Positions 21,501 through 28,904 of a stretch of 64,000 bases of DNA are shown here, in pieces. Under the pieces are notes generated by a model. It was not told the DNA's origin. It saw nothing but the letters and a program-made list of their open reading frames with translations, and searched no databases. Numbering within the stretch: the first letter of the stretch is position 1; every line of letters begins with the position of its first letter. The DNA is taken from contig NC_084493.1 of NCBI RefSeq assembly GCF_030035675.1, positions 26,046,203 to 26,110,202 of the forward strand, read 5' to 3'. The position numbers and the translations under genes were made by a program. This stretch comes from Rhineura floridana. Lineage: Eukaryota > Chordata > Lepidosauria > Squamata > Rhineuridae.

Positions 21501-23296
21501 ACGAAGCACTGTGCTTGCTCTTTGACAGTATGTCAGAGAAAGGCAGCATTTCACTTATCACCAGTTTTAGCACTGAGGCCACAGCACTACAATTGGAGAT
21601 GAGCCAGCCTTTACAAGACAGCAGGCAGAAAAAAGGTAGCAGGCACAAAAAGTCTCTCGCTGCTCATTAAAAGCAGCAGCAGAGGTTTATCTCCCATTTT
21701 ACAGTACTAAGATTCTAGGTAAGCCTCTGCTGCTAGCTTTTACCGTCAAAAAAAGCAAACCTATCTCTGACCTTCACACTGGGCTCCCAACCTGCAGTAC
21801 TAAGACTGAAGTCTCTGCTACTGCCTCTTACCATCAGACAGCAAGGCAGAGGTTTTTCTCCAGTCTTAGCACTGTGATCCTCTGCTTGATCTTTAAGAGC
21901 TGGGGTGGGTGTGGGGAGGAATATTGGCTTTTTAAAATATCAGGTAGCATTTTTCTTATTTCCGATCTTAGCTCTGTGGGATCTGGCAACTGCCCTCATG
22001 ATACAGGCTTCTCCCTTTTAGCTGAACACAGGGGAGAAGATTGAGCAGTCAAGTAGAGCAGGGTGGTGTCTCTACAGAGCTATTACAAGACTGGCTTATT
22101 ATTTCCTTATGCTTTCTACCAACTCTGCTGTCTACAGACAGATTCACAGTCTTTGTCCTTTCATATTTATATAAGCTAATGTTCTATGTGCATCCTGGGT
22201 CTGAAAAGGATGTGGACTGATGAGCAGGTTGTGCAGAGAGGGGCCTTTTCCTGATCTCATAGTAAGCAAAATAGATTTTATTTTATTAACTGTCAAATTT
22301 TATGTGATTTACTGTCCCACACTTCCTCTCAAAGGGACCGTAGGGTGGCAAACAGATGATAAAGCACTAAAAAAAAAAATCTTCAAAAACAAAACATCTT
22401 AAAAAAAAACAATTCCAATACAGATGCAGGCTGGGATATGTTATTTACTTAAAAGACTTGTTGAAAAGAAGAAGGTCTTCAGTAGGTGCCGAAAAGACAA
22501 CAGAGACGGCCCTGTCTAATATTTAAGGGGAGGGAATTCCAGAGGGGCGAATAGCGGCTGTAGCAGCAGAAAAAATGGTGGGAGGCGCACTGAATGAGCA
22601 AAGTGCATGGGAGAAGGGTTGCTTGGAACCCCCTCAGACATGGTCCTAGGGCAGCCTTTCCCAACTAGTGGGCCACCAGATCTTGTTGGACCACAGTTCC
22701 CATCTTTCCTTACCATTGGCAATGCTGGCTGAGGCTGATGGGAGTTGTGGTCCAACAACATCTGGTGGCCCACTAGTTGGGAAAGGCTGTCCTAGGGGAA
22801 GACATGGTACCTCCTGATACAAGTACTGACCCAGTTTGGCGGGCTCCAATTTTTGCAACTTTGCACACTACAATTAATTCAACTGGGATATTTCCAGCCG
22901 GTTAAAAATCTAGTATTTTAGTCCCAGTCTTTAAGAAGATGTTCTCTACACTGTAGATCCTGCACTGAATAGGGGCTTCAACTAGCTGACCTCCAAGAAA
23001 CCTTCAATTTCTATGATTCAACGATCACCCAGTCTCAAGAGCTACTGTCCTGATCTGAATTCCTTGGCCTACTTTCCCTCCTCCTTTCCACAGGACGTGG
23101 ACGAATAGGCCCAGGGCTACCAGACCGCAGTCCCGATGTGGTATTGGAGATGGCCGAGAATGACCTGGAGGCTTTCATCCTAGGTGAACTCCACCCCCTG
23201 AATGCCTACGTCTGTGGGAGGCTGAGGGTACAGGGAGATCTGAACATAGCCCTGAAGCTGGAAGAGCTCTTTAAGGTGATGAAACAACGAAGATGA
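3423..23296 (+). CDS. STOML1: Stomatin-like protein 1, seven coding exons (complete)
   Basis: Coding exons by my joining are 3423-3570, 6445-6551, 8190-8339, 12359-12562, 18018-18249, 21001-21225 and 23094-23296. They total 1269 nt, or 422 residues plus stop; human STOML1, from memory, is about 400. All junctions are AG/GT and phases agree. The N-terminus carries a GYxxL sorting motif (SGYQAL). A hydrophobic hairpin segment with a central proline lies near residues 63-84. The SPFH/stomatin domain follows (about 86-270, with VFRLGRIRAPQGPG and LRTRAF). A C-terminal SCP2 sterol-carrier-like domain fills exons 6-7 (about 315-420). Known role of the family: an integral membrane protein of late endosomes, linked to cholesterol handling and modulation of acid-sensing channels. 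The start is the ATG at 3423 because the peptide MFSRSGYQALPLGD matches the human N-terminus. No break is seen. PML lies 12.4 kb downstream on the same strand. Confidence 0.95.
3817..4768 (-). mobile_element. Non-autonomous DNA transposon with remnant reading frame
   Basis: Loose terminal inverted repeats: CTGGTTCACACATCATGC near 3820 and, inverted, CACGATGTGCAAACCATGG near 4750. A related copy lies at 32855-34370. On the minus strand near 4345-4450 a short frame reads KEYLKTIYKDVTKSYLPN...KKKTAF then stop, which aligns with the frame in the second copy. I infer a deletion derivative keeping the 3' end of its parent gene. The superfamily is unknown. Confidence 0.5.
4760..4870 (-). repeat. CORE-SINE (MIR-like) fragment
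   Basis: Antisense MIR-type pattern: CCAAGGTCACCCAGC, GGGGATTTGAACC, and a tRNA-like head at the right. Confidence 0.65.
4985..5215 (+). repeat. CORE-SINE (MIR-like), near full length
   Basis: tRNA-like head (GTGGTTAGAGTGTTGGACTG, GGTTCAAATCCC), core (TTGGGCCAGTCACTG, CACAGGGTTGTTGTGAGGAT) and a tail ending GTGGGATATAAATTC. It matches 8400-8640 and 17233-17455. Confidence 0.85.
5268..5402. mobile_element. Short hAT-type MITE (CAGGGATGG ends)
   Basis: Ends are CAGGGATGGAGAAC and its inverted partner CTTCCCATCCCTG. The flanks CTCAAGTC and TTCAGGTC match at 6 of 8 positions, an older insertion. It is imperfectly palindromic around CCATCAGCCCCAGCCAACAT. Confidence 0.65.
5630..5960 (-). repeat. 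L2-type LINE 3' fragment
   Basis: Antisense L2 C-terminus and tail: CTACCCAGGAGCCCAGGGC, TTTTCAGATTCCTCCTGAAA, ATTCCACAAACGGAGCCACC. Confidence 0.7.
5985..6200 (-). repeat. Unclassified repeat X, copy 3 (inverted)
   Basis: It contains CTCTTCCAGGATACTCCATT and CAGTCAGCCTACCATGCCC, the complement of phrases in copies 1 and 2. A (TTG)n run lies at about 6127-6147. Confidence 0.5.
6445..6551 (+). CDS. STOML1: STOML1 coding exon 2 (membrane hairpin)
   Basis: The acceptor follows a CT-rich tract (TTTTTCCTCAG) and the donor is AAG|GTAAGA. It encodes CLSWVCHG and then a hydrophobic stretch with FPISGWF, the membrane-inserted hairpin of stomatins. It enters in phase 1 and leaves in phase 0. Confidence 0.93.
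6928..7177. mobile_element. hAT-type MITE, CAGGGGTGTAG family
   Basis: Ends are CAGGGGTGTAGTTG and the complement of CAATAGTGTAGTGG. The interior contains CCAATCAGC and AAGAGTCCTC and resembles 32498-32781. The 8-bp flanks match at about 5 positions, so it is old. Confidence 0.6.
7180..7830. other. STOML1 intron 2, unassigned sequence
   Basis: AT-rich unique-looking DNA without a convincing frame or repeat signature. Confidence 0.35.
7830..7995 (-). repeat. tRNA-derived SINE
   Basis: GGAAAGCTGCCTTGTACTGA, CTCAATATTGTCTACACTGA and the antisense B-box region (GGGATTAAACCTGGAACC). A second partial copy follows at about 8055-8125. Confidence 0.75.
8190..8339 (+). CDS. STOML1: STOML1 coding exon 3 (start of SPFH domain)
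   Basis: It is exactly 50 codons, phase 0 to 0, encoding IVPAYERITVFRLGRIR onward to RAFSIPPCK. A SINE fragment lies about 65 bp upstream and another SINE about 60 bp downstream, so the exon is tightly flanked by repeats. Confidence 0.94.
8400..8640 (+). repeat. CORE-SINE (MIR-like)
   Basis: Head GTGGCATAATGGTTAGAGTG, core TTGGGTCAGTCACTG and CACAGGGTTGTTGTGAGG, ending in an AAATGAATGAATG tail. It begins about 60 bases after STOML1 exon 3. Confidence 0.85.
8747..8884. mobile_element. Short hAT-type MITE, 138 bp
   Basis: CAGGGATGGGGAACCTGTGG at the left and the inverted GCCACAGGTTTCTCATCCCTG-like end at the right form long imperfect arms around GGCCATGCTGGCTGGGGCTG. No clean target duplication. 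Confidence 0.65.
9404..10997. mobile_element. PIF/Harbinger-like non-autonomous element, 1.59 kb
   Basis: Terminal inverted repeats GGGCTCATCCARACG lie at 9404-9418 and, complemented, at 10983-10997, flanked by TAA on both sides (9401-9403, 10998-11000). Harbinger elements make 3-bp TWA duplications and often start GGG/GGC, so the fit is good. The interior is GC-richer than its surroundings and holds three partial copies of an AGGGCAGGGAGCAGGAAC block (about 10060, 10160, 10405). It also holds an internal inverted repeat (about 10040-10062 against 10271-10294) and a tRNA-like module. The frames here are not convincing transposase. Confidence 0.7.
10611..10669 (-). other. tRNA-like Pol III module inside the Harbinger-like element
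   Basis: On the minus strand it reads GTGGTGCAATCAGTTAGCGC (A-box-like, close to tRNAs with GTGGCGCAAT) and then GGTTCGAGCCC (B-box-like). The spacing between boxes is too short for an anticodon arm, so it is not a working tRNA gene. Confidence 0.5.
11145..11220 (-). repeat. tRNA-derived SINE fragment
   Basis: Antisense tRNA-like region: GGGGCTTGAATCTGGGACC, GAGCTACCACTGAGCCATGG. Confidence 0.65.
11364..11512 (+). repeat. tRNA-derived SINE
   Basis: GCTGTAGCTCAGTGGGAGGG (A-box), GGTTCAATCCCTGGCATC (B-box), then GAGCTAGATGGGC and ATAAGGCAGCC. A short MITE-like stretch follows to about 11640. Confidence 0.75.
11820..12340 (-). repeat. L2-type LINE fragment next to STOML1 exon 4
   Basis: The antisense translation gives RLDYCNVLYLGLPLG, matching LDYCNALYVGLPL of the L2 copy at 14992-16422. 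It ends near 12337, leaving about 20 bases to the exon 4 acceptor. Confidence 0.8.
12359..12562 (+). CDS. STOML1: STOML1 coding exon 4 (SPFH domain)
   Basis: It is 68 codons, phase 0 to 0, encoding SVGADVQFRVWDPVLSV and ATRMTAQNAMTK, the most conserved stomatin core. The acceptor lies about 20 nt from the end of an antisense L2 fragment. Confidence 0.95.
12684..13212 (+). repeat. tRNA-derived SINE split by an L2 3' end
   Basis: The left half (12684-12741) has the A-box-like CAGTGACAGAGCATCTTGCC. The right half (13069-13212) resumes at GTTCAATCCCTGGCATCTCC and ends in ATAAGGCAGCTTCC. The L2 insert lies between. Confidence 0.75.
12742..13068 (-). repeat. L2-type LINE 3' end inside a SINE
   Basis: Antisense L2 tail and C-terminus: ATATACCGCCCC, CTCTCTGGGCGG, ACCTGGCGCCGAAAAAATAAC, CATAATTTGGGGGCCACC. 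It closely resembles the 3' part of the 14817-16511 copy. Confidence 0.8.
13745..14290 (-). repeat. Older L2-type LINE fragment
   Basis: Antisense L2-like phrases GGGAAGGCTTGCCTGAACAA and GTAAGAAAGGCCCTGCCCC around AT-rich tail sequence. Divergent, so its edges are approximate. Confidence 0.5.
14385..14731. mobile_element. GC-rich MITE-like element
   Basis: The left AGGCCCGGCACCAG and right complement AGGGCTGGCACCAG form inverted ends. The right-hand part has relatives at 54590-54672 (CAGGGCCCGACCTGGCTGCC). Superfamily not assigned; no clear target duplication. Confidence 0.45.
14817..16511 (-). mobile_element. 5'-truncated L2-clade LINE with open reverse-transcriptase frame
   Basis: A minus-strand frame of 476 codons (16422 to 14992) stays open upstream to about 16511. 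It encodes a full RT core: FNSYRPVANVPFLGKVLE, QSGFRPGFGTETAL, LLDLSAAFDTIDH, GVPQGSVLSPLLFN, HQYADDTQLYF, then LDYCNALYVGLPL and the C-terminal HITPVLASLHWLPI block. The N-terminal endonuclease is absent, so the copy is 5' truncated. The 3' UTR has CCGCCCAGAGAG and GGGCGGTATATAAATTTA and a (TTTA)n-type tail at 14817-14850. The absence of stops suggests recent insertion. It lies in STOML1 intron 4, antisense to the gene. Confidence 0.92.
16512..16950 (-). repeat. Older L2-type 3' end
   Basis: Antisense tail phrases GGTTTATTAGTATTCTGCC and CTCAAGGCGGCTCGCAATGTG abut the younger L2 copy. Confidence 0.55.
17233..17455 (+). repeat. CORE-SINE (MIR-like)
   Basis: GTGTGGCATAGTGGTTAG head, TTGGGCTAGTCACAG, CACAGGGTTGTTGTAAGG, ending in AAAATAAATAAAT. 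Confidence 0.85.
17580..17655 (-). repeat. tRNA-derived SINE fragment
   Basis: Antisense tRNA-like head: GGGGATTGAACCTGGGACC, TACATGCAAACCGTGTG. Confidence 0.6.
17883..17991. mobile_element. Short hAT-type MITE
   Basis: Left CAGGGATAAGTAACCTG and right CACATCCCTTA with flanks CTCTAAAT and TCTAAACA. Ends just before STOML1 exon 5. Confidence 0.5.
18018..18249 (+). CDS. STOML1: STOML1 coding exon 5
   Basis: It encodes LEINDITKSWGLEVDRVEL, the end of the SPFH domain, then a Pro/Ser linker and the helix QQLALHFFGKTL. The acceptor is TTTCTAG| and the donor ACAG|GTGACC, a weaker GTGA site. It ends in phase 1. Confidence 0.93.
18350..18460 (+). repeat. CORE-SINE fragment
   Basis: GTAGTGGTAGATTGTTGGAC, TTTCAATCCCTGCTT and TTTTGGGCCAGTC in the MIR-like order. 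Confidence 0.55.
18574..18976 (-). mobile_element. Solo-LTR-like fossil
   Basis: A block of about 400 bp with TG...CA-type ends and an antisense AATAAA signal (TTTATT at 18655-18661), unlike the flanking repeats. No internal retroviral region is present, so it looks like a recombined single LTR. Family and age unknown; a target duplication could not be confirmed. Confidence 0.4.
19190..19470 (+). repeat. CR1 LINE reverse-transcriptase fragment
   Basis: Encodes PEYWKVTIVTPVFKQGSRRN and LRNYRLISLTSVMCKLVE, the RT motif 1-2 region of CR1. The 3' part of a CR1 appears at 20150-20480, with L2-like DNA between. Confidence 0.75.
19880..20130 (+). repeat. L2-type 3' end
   Basis: TTGCCACCCTGGGCTCCTGC, GGGAGGAAGGGTGCGATATA, then an (AATA)n tail. 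Confidence 0.7.
20150..20490 (+). repeat. CR1 LINE C-terminal fragment
   Basis: Sense CR1 phrases GGAGACATGATAGC, CTCTCATAATACTAGAG, GGCAGTACTTTT and ATCAGCAGCTACTAGTCA match the copy at 43908-44408. Confidence 0.7.
20765..20890 (-). repeat. tRNA-derived SINE fragment
   Basis: GTGCTGACTGGCAGTGG, CAGCCCTACCTGGAGATGC, ATTGTACCCGAGACC and CATGCAATGCATGTGATCTACC, antisense. Confidence 0.65.
21001..21225 (+). CDS. STOML1: STOML1 coding exon 6 (SCP2 domain start)
   Basis: It encodes a charged, Ser-rich linker and then the start of the SCP2 domain (VERYLSESLVNQVRACYQIN). Both ends are phase 1. Confidence 0.93.
21300..22060. other. STOML1 intron 6 repeat-like block
   Basis: A short CR1 3' phrase (GAATCATAGAGTAGG, 21314 onward) precedes a block with recurring CAGGCAGAAAAAAGG and AGCAGCAGAGGTTTATCTCC phrases, each present two or three times in variant form. 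It looks like a decayed DNA transposon; family not assigned. Confidence 0.35.
22255..22640 (-). repeat. L2-type LINE 3' fragment
   Basis: Antisense CCGTAGGGTGGCAAACAG, AAGAAGGTCTTCAGTAGGTG and GAATTCCAGAGGGGCGAATA. Confidence 0.65.
22652..22789. mobile_element. hAT-type MITE, family C, 138 bp
   Basis: Perfect 8-bp target duplications TCCTAGGG (22644-22651, 22790-22797). Ends are CAGCCTTTCCCAACTAGTGG and its complement. The arms are about 60 bp and almost perfectly palindromic. Same length and sequence class as 44944-45081. Confidence 0.9.
23094..23296 (+). CDS. STOML1: STOML1 final coding exon
   Basis: It encodes GRGRIGPGLPDRSPDVVLEM through to VMKQRR and a TGA stop, completing the SCP2 domain. 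An L2-derived sequence begins within about 20 bases of the stop, so the 3' UTR is at least partly repeat. No convincing AATAAA was seen in the next 1.5 kb. Confidence 0.94.
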
Positions 23297-23309
23297 ACAA
23301 ACCCTGTTT

Positions 23310-23460
23310 GGCACTATGAGTTGGTTCGGAATACTGCAGCCAGACTGTTGACCAGACCCAGTCAGAGGAACCATGTGTCTCCCATGTTTACAATGATTTT
23401 GCAAGATCCCCAGTTCATTTCCAAGCACAACTCTGAAGTGCTGGTTATGACCCCCCAAAG
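23310..23460 (+). repeat. L2 fragment in the STOML1 3' region
   Basis: Encodes VRNTAARLLTRPSQRNHVSP, the L2 C-terminal NAAARLLTRT block, beginning about 20 bases after the STOML1 stop. Confidence 0.7.
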
Positions 23461-23559
23461 GCCTAAACTGAGGTCCCTAGCTCGATGGGAGAGCACCCAC
23501 TTTGCATGGAGAAGGGGTGTGGTCTGTTTGTGGATGGAAGACCCCCTGGGGAATAAGGG

Positions 23560-24020
23560 GTGCTCTCTATATATGCCATCTTCAGTTCTATCATGGAAAA
23601 ATGGTGTATAAATATTATAAAGAACATATGTTCAAAGAGTTATGTGGCAGTTGTGTGTGTGTGTCTCTCTCTCATAAATGCATATAACTCTGCTATAGTG
23701 TTTAGAGGGGGAGAGGAGTCAGATCCTGTTTCCTTCTTTCAAAAGATCCACCATCAACTTCCAGCCAAAACCATAAGTTAGCTTCACTGGGAGAAAAGCA
23801 GTGGCCGGGGGAGGGTTGCAGAGAGGCTTGTGGGAAAGTAACCTGTGGCAAGCCATCAACAGCTAGTGCCACCAACACTCGAACGCCTCTGCAGTCCAGG
23901 CAGGCTGGGCTTTAGAGATCAAGAGCTGCAGTTTCAGCTCCAGCCTAAAAGGAGTCAGCTGATCCCCTTCCCCCAGTGTACACACTGTCAGCTGATCCCA
24001 CAGGCCAATTGCCATGCACC
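23560..24020. other. Intergenic, unassigned
   Basis: Contains a short GTGTGT/TCTCTC run near 23655; otherwise no recognised feature. Confidence 0.3.
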
Positions 24021-24024
24021 AGGA

Positions 24025-24125
24025 CAAGGGTGGCCAATATTGCGCCCTTCAGATGGAGTTGGACTACAATTCCCATCATGCCTGACCTTAGGCTATGCTG
24101 GCTGGGGCTAATGAGAGTCTGGATA
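24025..24125. mobile_element. Short hAT-type MITE remnant
   Basis: AGTTGGACTACAATTCCCATCA-type arm and GGCTATGCTGGCTGGGGC centre, one end degraded. Confidence 0.45.
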
Positions 24126-24299
24126 ATACTATAGTGGCTTTCCCTGTACCAGGCCTTCTAAAACTCTTCAGGCTGAACTAGCTTGCTCATCTGAGCGCTT
24201 TGTTGCTTTGAGTGGCCTTATCGACAGCCATGCCATGGGCCTGGTCTATGACCTGATCTCTGGGCTATTTTTGACTACGTTTCTGCCTCTGGCCATTGC

Positions 24300-24535
24300 A
24301 ATTCTTGTCCTATTTTTGGAGGACTCTGTTGGACTATGACCTGGGAGACCACGGTTCAAATTCCCACACAGCCATGAAGCTCACTGGGTGACCTTGGGCT
24401 AGTCACTGCCTCTCAGCCTCAGAGGAAGGCAATGGTAAACCCCCTCTGAATACCGCTTACCATGAAAACTCTATTCATAGGGTTGCTATAAGTCGGAATC
24501 AACTTGAAGGCAGCCCATTTCCATTTTCTTGGTGT
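24300..24535 (+). repeat. SINE with RTE/Bov-B-type 3' tail
   Basis: A MIR-like head (GGTTCAAATTCCCACACAGCC) is joined to CTGAATACCGCTTACCATG and ATAAGTCGGAATCAACTTG. The latter matches the antisense 3' tail of the RTE at 54074-55480. A tail-only relative is at 47867-47965. Confidence 0.7.
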
Positions 24536-24680
24536 AGTGGTAGAAGGTTGGGCTAGGACCTGAGAGACCAGCGTTCAAATCCCCACTTGGCCATGAAACG
24601 CAATGGGGTGATCTTGGGCCAGTCACTGCCTCTCGGCCTAACCTACATCACAGGGTTGTAATGAGGATATAAAAGCAGGC
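24535..24680 (+). repeat. CORE-SINE (MIR-like)
   Basis: GGTGTAGTGGTAGAAGG, AGCGTTCAAATCCCC, TTGGGCCAGTCACTGCC and CACAGGGTTGTAATGAGG. Confidence 0.75.
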
Positions 24681-25019
24681 AGTGGCATCTACAGCCCCTC
24701 TTCACCACTACCACTGTTGCCTGGGCCAGAGCAAGAAGCAGGTGAACAAGTTGGTTGCAAGGACAAAGAAGAGGAGCAGATCCAGGGGACTTTTGTCAGT
24801 AGGTCCCCTGGAGCGGTGTGGCCTCTTGCCAGATGCCCAACTATGCCAACCCTTGACACCAACCAAAATCCTCATCCTGACACTTCCCACGCCTTCCGCC
24901 TGTGCTCCTTATACTCTCGCTGCTTATGCCTAAATCACACTTTCTCCTGCCATGGATCCATACATCACACCTGCAGGGAGGGTCCAGTGATTCTTTCCAA
25001 TGTGCCTTCTTTGCTTTAA

Positions 25020-25870
25020 AAACTGAATTATTATTTGTTTTATTTATTAGATTTATTCATCACTTGTTACCAAGGACTCCCAGTGATTTACTATTACAAA
25101 CATAAAGGCATAATACCATTAGAAATTCATATAAAACATTAACGGTCTCTTACAAACACCTACAAGTCATTTACACATGACATAAAAAATGGACATAAAA
25201 AAAACAAAGGCCCTCCCCCTAACAACCACAGGAAGCTTTGGCAGCATAGTAAGAGCAGAACAAAATCCGCTTAGTTCATCAAAAGCCAAGGGGAAAAGGT
25301 GAGTCTTTCTCTGTCACAGAAAATGTCAGTGAAGGTGCCAGGCAGACCTCACCGAGGGGAGCATGCCACAGATGGGGGACTGAGAAGGCTTCTCCTTTGT
25401 CATCACCCTCCAAATCTCCATCAGAGAGGGACAAAGAGAAGGGCCTCAGAAGATGAAGGTAGGTTTATACTGGGAAAGATGTTCCAGAAGATATTGGAGA
25501 CCTGAGCTGTAAACAGCTTTATACATTAAAACCAGAATTTTGAATAGGGCTTTGAAGCATACAGGCAGGCATTGTAGCTAGAACAAAACTGGTGATACAT
25601 GATCAGTTTGTCTCAGACCTGTCAACATTTGGGCAGCTGCATTCTGCACTGATTGAAGCTTCCAAACTGTTTTCAAACGCAGCCCCACATAAAGGGCTTT
25701 GCAACAGTTCATTCTTGAGGTTACCAGAGTGTACATTCCTGTAGCCAAGTTATTCATGTTCAGATAGGGTTGTAGTTAGGCCACCAGCCTAAGTTGCTGG
25801 AAGGCACTCTGCACGGAGACCACCTGTGCCTCAAACAGGAGCTGGGAAGAATATCCATTAAATCAGACTT
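25020..25870 (-). repeat. L2-type LINE fragment, 0.85 kb
   Basis: Antisense C-terminal L2: CATGCCACAGATGGGGGACT, CTGCATTCTGCACTGATTG, CCCACATAAAGGGC and TTGAGGTTACCAGAGTG. More diverged than 14817-16511. Confidence 0.75.
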
Positions 25871-26705
25871 AGTACTGGATTTTGACTCCATCCAATAGTC
25901 GGCTGTCTTTTCAGACCAGCACTGATTTCTTGCGATGAGTCGCAGCAGTCATTGGCATGAAAAAAAAATCCACTCCAAATTTTACCTTATCTTCATAATT
26001 GGCTGTCCTCTAAGTTAAGGCATACTTAACAGCTGTCTAGTTGAGTACAATCATCATTGACATCCATTAACCTCCTTCCAATTTTCTCTTTGTTAATTTT
26101 CAGAAATGGCTATTAACATTCATGTTAATTTTTTTCTTAGTCTATCTGTTCTGTTATTCTTCTGTTCATTAAATAATGTTTAGGTTAAGTAATCATTTCG
26201 GTCATTATTCATTATCAAATTAAATCACAGAAGAAAATGTAGTTTTCTCAATTTACCAATTGATATTTCAATGCATTTTTTTCCATTTTCATCTATGAAA
26301 GACTATGTGAATTTTTCTTCTAAATGGCAGCCATGCCATGTATACCACACACAGCACAGCAGACACTCTGAGTAGGTGTTCTGTGGAGGACCTTAAATAA
26401 CACTTTGTTGCAGAGTGTGTGGATTGCACTGGCAGATGGACATCGCATTAAGGTTCGCAAGCAAAGCAGCATCATTTTATTATAACAAACCATCTGCCAA
26501 TTGCAGCAGTTTCACACTGATTTATTTAGATGCTATTTTACGCATAGATTAAAAAATGGACTGCTTCTCCTTACTTACTACTATAAGAATTAGTCATGTC
26601 TCCCCACTATGCCAATTATGAAAATAAGTACATTTTGGTGCTATGCAGCAAAGGACATTACTTTTCAAATGCAATATGAGAGACTCACTTCATTCACTAC
26701 TCAGC
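25870..26705. other. Intergenic AT-rich DNA, unassigned
   Basis: No frame, RNA or repeat family recognised. A small L2-type tail (GGAGGAAGGGTGGGATATAA) occurs at about 26715-26775. Confidence 0.35.
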
Positions 26706-27229
26706 ATATTTGTTTGGCTTCCTGCTGGGAGGAAGGGTGGGATATAAATCAAATAATAAATAAATAATAAATTCAGCAGTTCATCCCCTTTTTTCTTTCC
26801 CCCACCCATTACACTGTAGTACAGAGCAGCCATACGGACAGGATCCTCCACCTGGGCTTTTGAATCTGTACTGCTAAAATTTAGCAGGAAAAAAGAAGTT
26901 AAAATAAGCAATGGTTGTCGACTTTTCAATAGTAAAAATCAAAAGTACTGCAAAACAACAAGAATAGCAAAAAGGGGAGGATCATTAAGCAGCACATCAG
27001 CCTGAGGCAACAGACTCAATGGGCAATTATCTGCCTAACTGATAAGTAAATAGGAAAAAACCACGTAGATCATCATAAGCATTTTCATTTAAAATTATGT
27101 GTCCCCCCCCCCCAGTTAAAAAAATCAGATCAGCAAGCTCGAAAGCAAACAGTAACAAACAAAAAAGGGTGGAATGGGAAGGAAAGATGGACTCTTGGAA
27201 TCCAAGCGGATGGGAAGTAGGCAGCAAAC

Positions 27230-27400
27230 CCCATTCCTAGCCTCAAGTGACAGCGATGGATCCAGAAGCACCCCCAAACTACAAACTTGCTCCTTCAGAG
27301 AGAGTATGACCCCATCTACCAAGCCTGCTTTGAACTTGACTGGGGCTGACCTGAGTTTAAGCAAATTAGGCTGCTCCTTGTAATATCTGATTTGGCCCAG
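27230..27400 (-). repeat. L2-type LINE fragment
   Basis: Antisense GTTCSLGVLLDPSLSLEA-like reading, matching VRSLGVFLDSSLSLEAQ of the 14992-16422 copy. A 16-base G run lies at about 27553-27566. Confidence 0.7.
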
Positions 27401-27847
27401 AGTCATAGCAGCACTGAGTTCTTAAAAACCACATGAAAAACACAGACATAGCTGAAATGATGTCACATTCCTGCATGAGGCATTTCTTGACTCAATATCT
27501 GATGACTCAGACACATGTAAACAGTGAAAGGCATCATGTTTGAATTGACATTGCGGGGGGGGGGGGAGAGGGGAAAGTACTGTCTACTGATTAATCTCTG
27601 TGCTGGCTTATTTACACAGACACACACCTTCCTCCACCTCCAAGGTGTTGAGTTCATCCATGCAGACATGCGGAAGTTGTGAAGAAAATAATATATGAGT
27701 CATCACCCTGCTCCGGTCAACAAGTATTATTATTATTCAATTCATATATATATATACTGCATTTTCCACAAATACGTAAGTGCTCAAAGTGGTTCACACA
27801 AACAATCCAAATGTTGTAGCACAACAGTACATAATAAAAAGTATAAT

Positions 27848-27852
<5 letters not shown>

Positions 27853-27937
<85 letters not shown>
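27853..27937. repeat. (AT)n microsatellite, about 84 bp
   Basis: An uninterrupted alternating AT run. Ile-Tyr reading frames on both strands are artefacts of it. Confidence 0.97.
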
Positions 27938-27939
<2 letters not shown>

Positions 27940-27991
27940 AGCATAAAGCTCAATAAAGCTAAACCAAAATATATAAAAACTAACCCCCAAG

Positions 27992-28302
27992 CAGGGGTGT
28001 CACTAGGGCGGTGCGGCAGGTGCGGGCTGCACCGGGTGACACCACCAGACGGGGGTGACACCCAGAGCTGCCCCCCCCAGGCACCGCCTAGGCACCAATG
28101 AGAGTCTTCGCGTGGTGCGCCGGCTGCCTTCCTCGTCTGTTAGAAGGTGGAAGCGGCGGCAGACTACAAGGCAGAGGCGCGTTCCCGGCCCCTGTTGTTC
28201 GGCCACACGTTCCTAGGGGCCACCCACGCACAATCGCTCAGAGTCTGAGAGAGAAGGTGCTGTGGGCCGCACCGGGTGACACCAACCCTAGTGACGCCAC
28301 TG
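27992..28302. mobile_element. GC-rich hAT-type MITE, 311 bp
   Basis: Perfect 8-bp target duplications CCCCCAAG (27984-27991, 28303-28310). Ends are CAGGGGTGTCACTAGGG and the complement of CAGTGGCGTCACTAGGG. Internal ACCGGGTGACACC appears twice. It sits inside an older AT-rich repeat. Confidence 0.88.
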
Positions 28303-28339
28303 CCCCCAAGCTGATATAAAGATCTCTTCTATCCACCTG

Positions 28340-28500
28340 ACCCTATGGCTCAACCCAAAGGACCAGAAAGTCTTCTGAAAGAAGTTGCATTTGAAGGCTT
28401 TCCAGGGCTGGAGGGTGGGGCAAGGCAGGTGGAAATAGCCCTCTCCTGGTGACAAACAGAGTCTCTCTCAAGTAACATCTGGGGATGATTTCACTAGGTC
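28340..28500 (-). repeat. Repeat shared with the 63.4 kb tandem array
   Basis: CTGGAGGGTGGGGCAAGGC, AGGTGGAAATAGCC and ACAGAGTCTCTCTC match one unit of the 100-bp array at 63411-63810. Confidence 0.65.
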
Positions 28501-28719
28501 ATCTTGCACAGATTCTGCATACCACCTTTATTTAGTATTTAAGTTTGTATGACACTTTTCCATAAATATATGCTCAAAACAGTTCACAACAGAGCAAAAA
28601 CACAAGTCACTATATCAGTAACAATCAAATACTAAATCATTTCAAAGCATAACAATTTGACAAATAACTGAGTTCGATTACAAACATCACAACATTTAAA
28701 GTCATCAGAAAACAAAACT

Positions 28720-28900
28720 ATCAATTTATTTATGTATTTATTTATTAAATTTATTAGTCACCCATCTGGCTGGTTGTCCAGCCACTCTGGGCGATGTACA
28801 AAATAAAAACATACAAATACATTAAAATATTAAAAATCTCACAATAATAATAAAACCTAACCCACCCTAAAAGCCTGCCTGAAGAGCCAGGTCTTGAATT
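28720..28900 (-). repeat. LINE/SINE 3' tail with (TTTA)n
   Basis: TTTATTAGTCACCCATCTGG, CCACTCTGGGCGATGTAC. A very similar tail is at 63205-63300. Confidence 0.6.
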
Positions 28901-28904
28901 TGAA

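Noticed and set aside
27695-28061. Ile-Tyr-rich frames on both strands
   Set aside because: They are produced by the alternating AT microsatellite and have no protein character.
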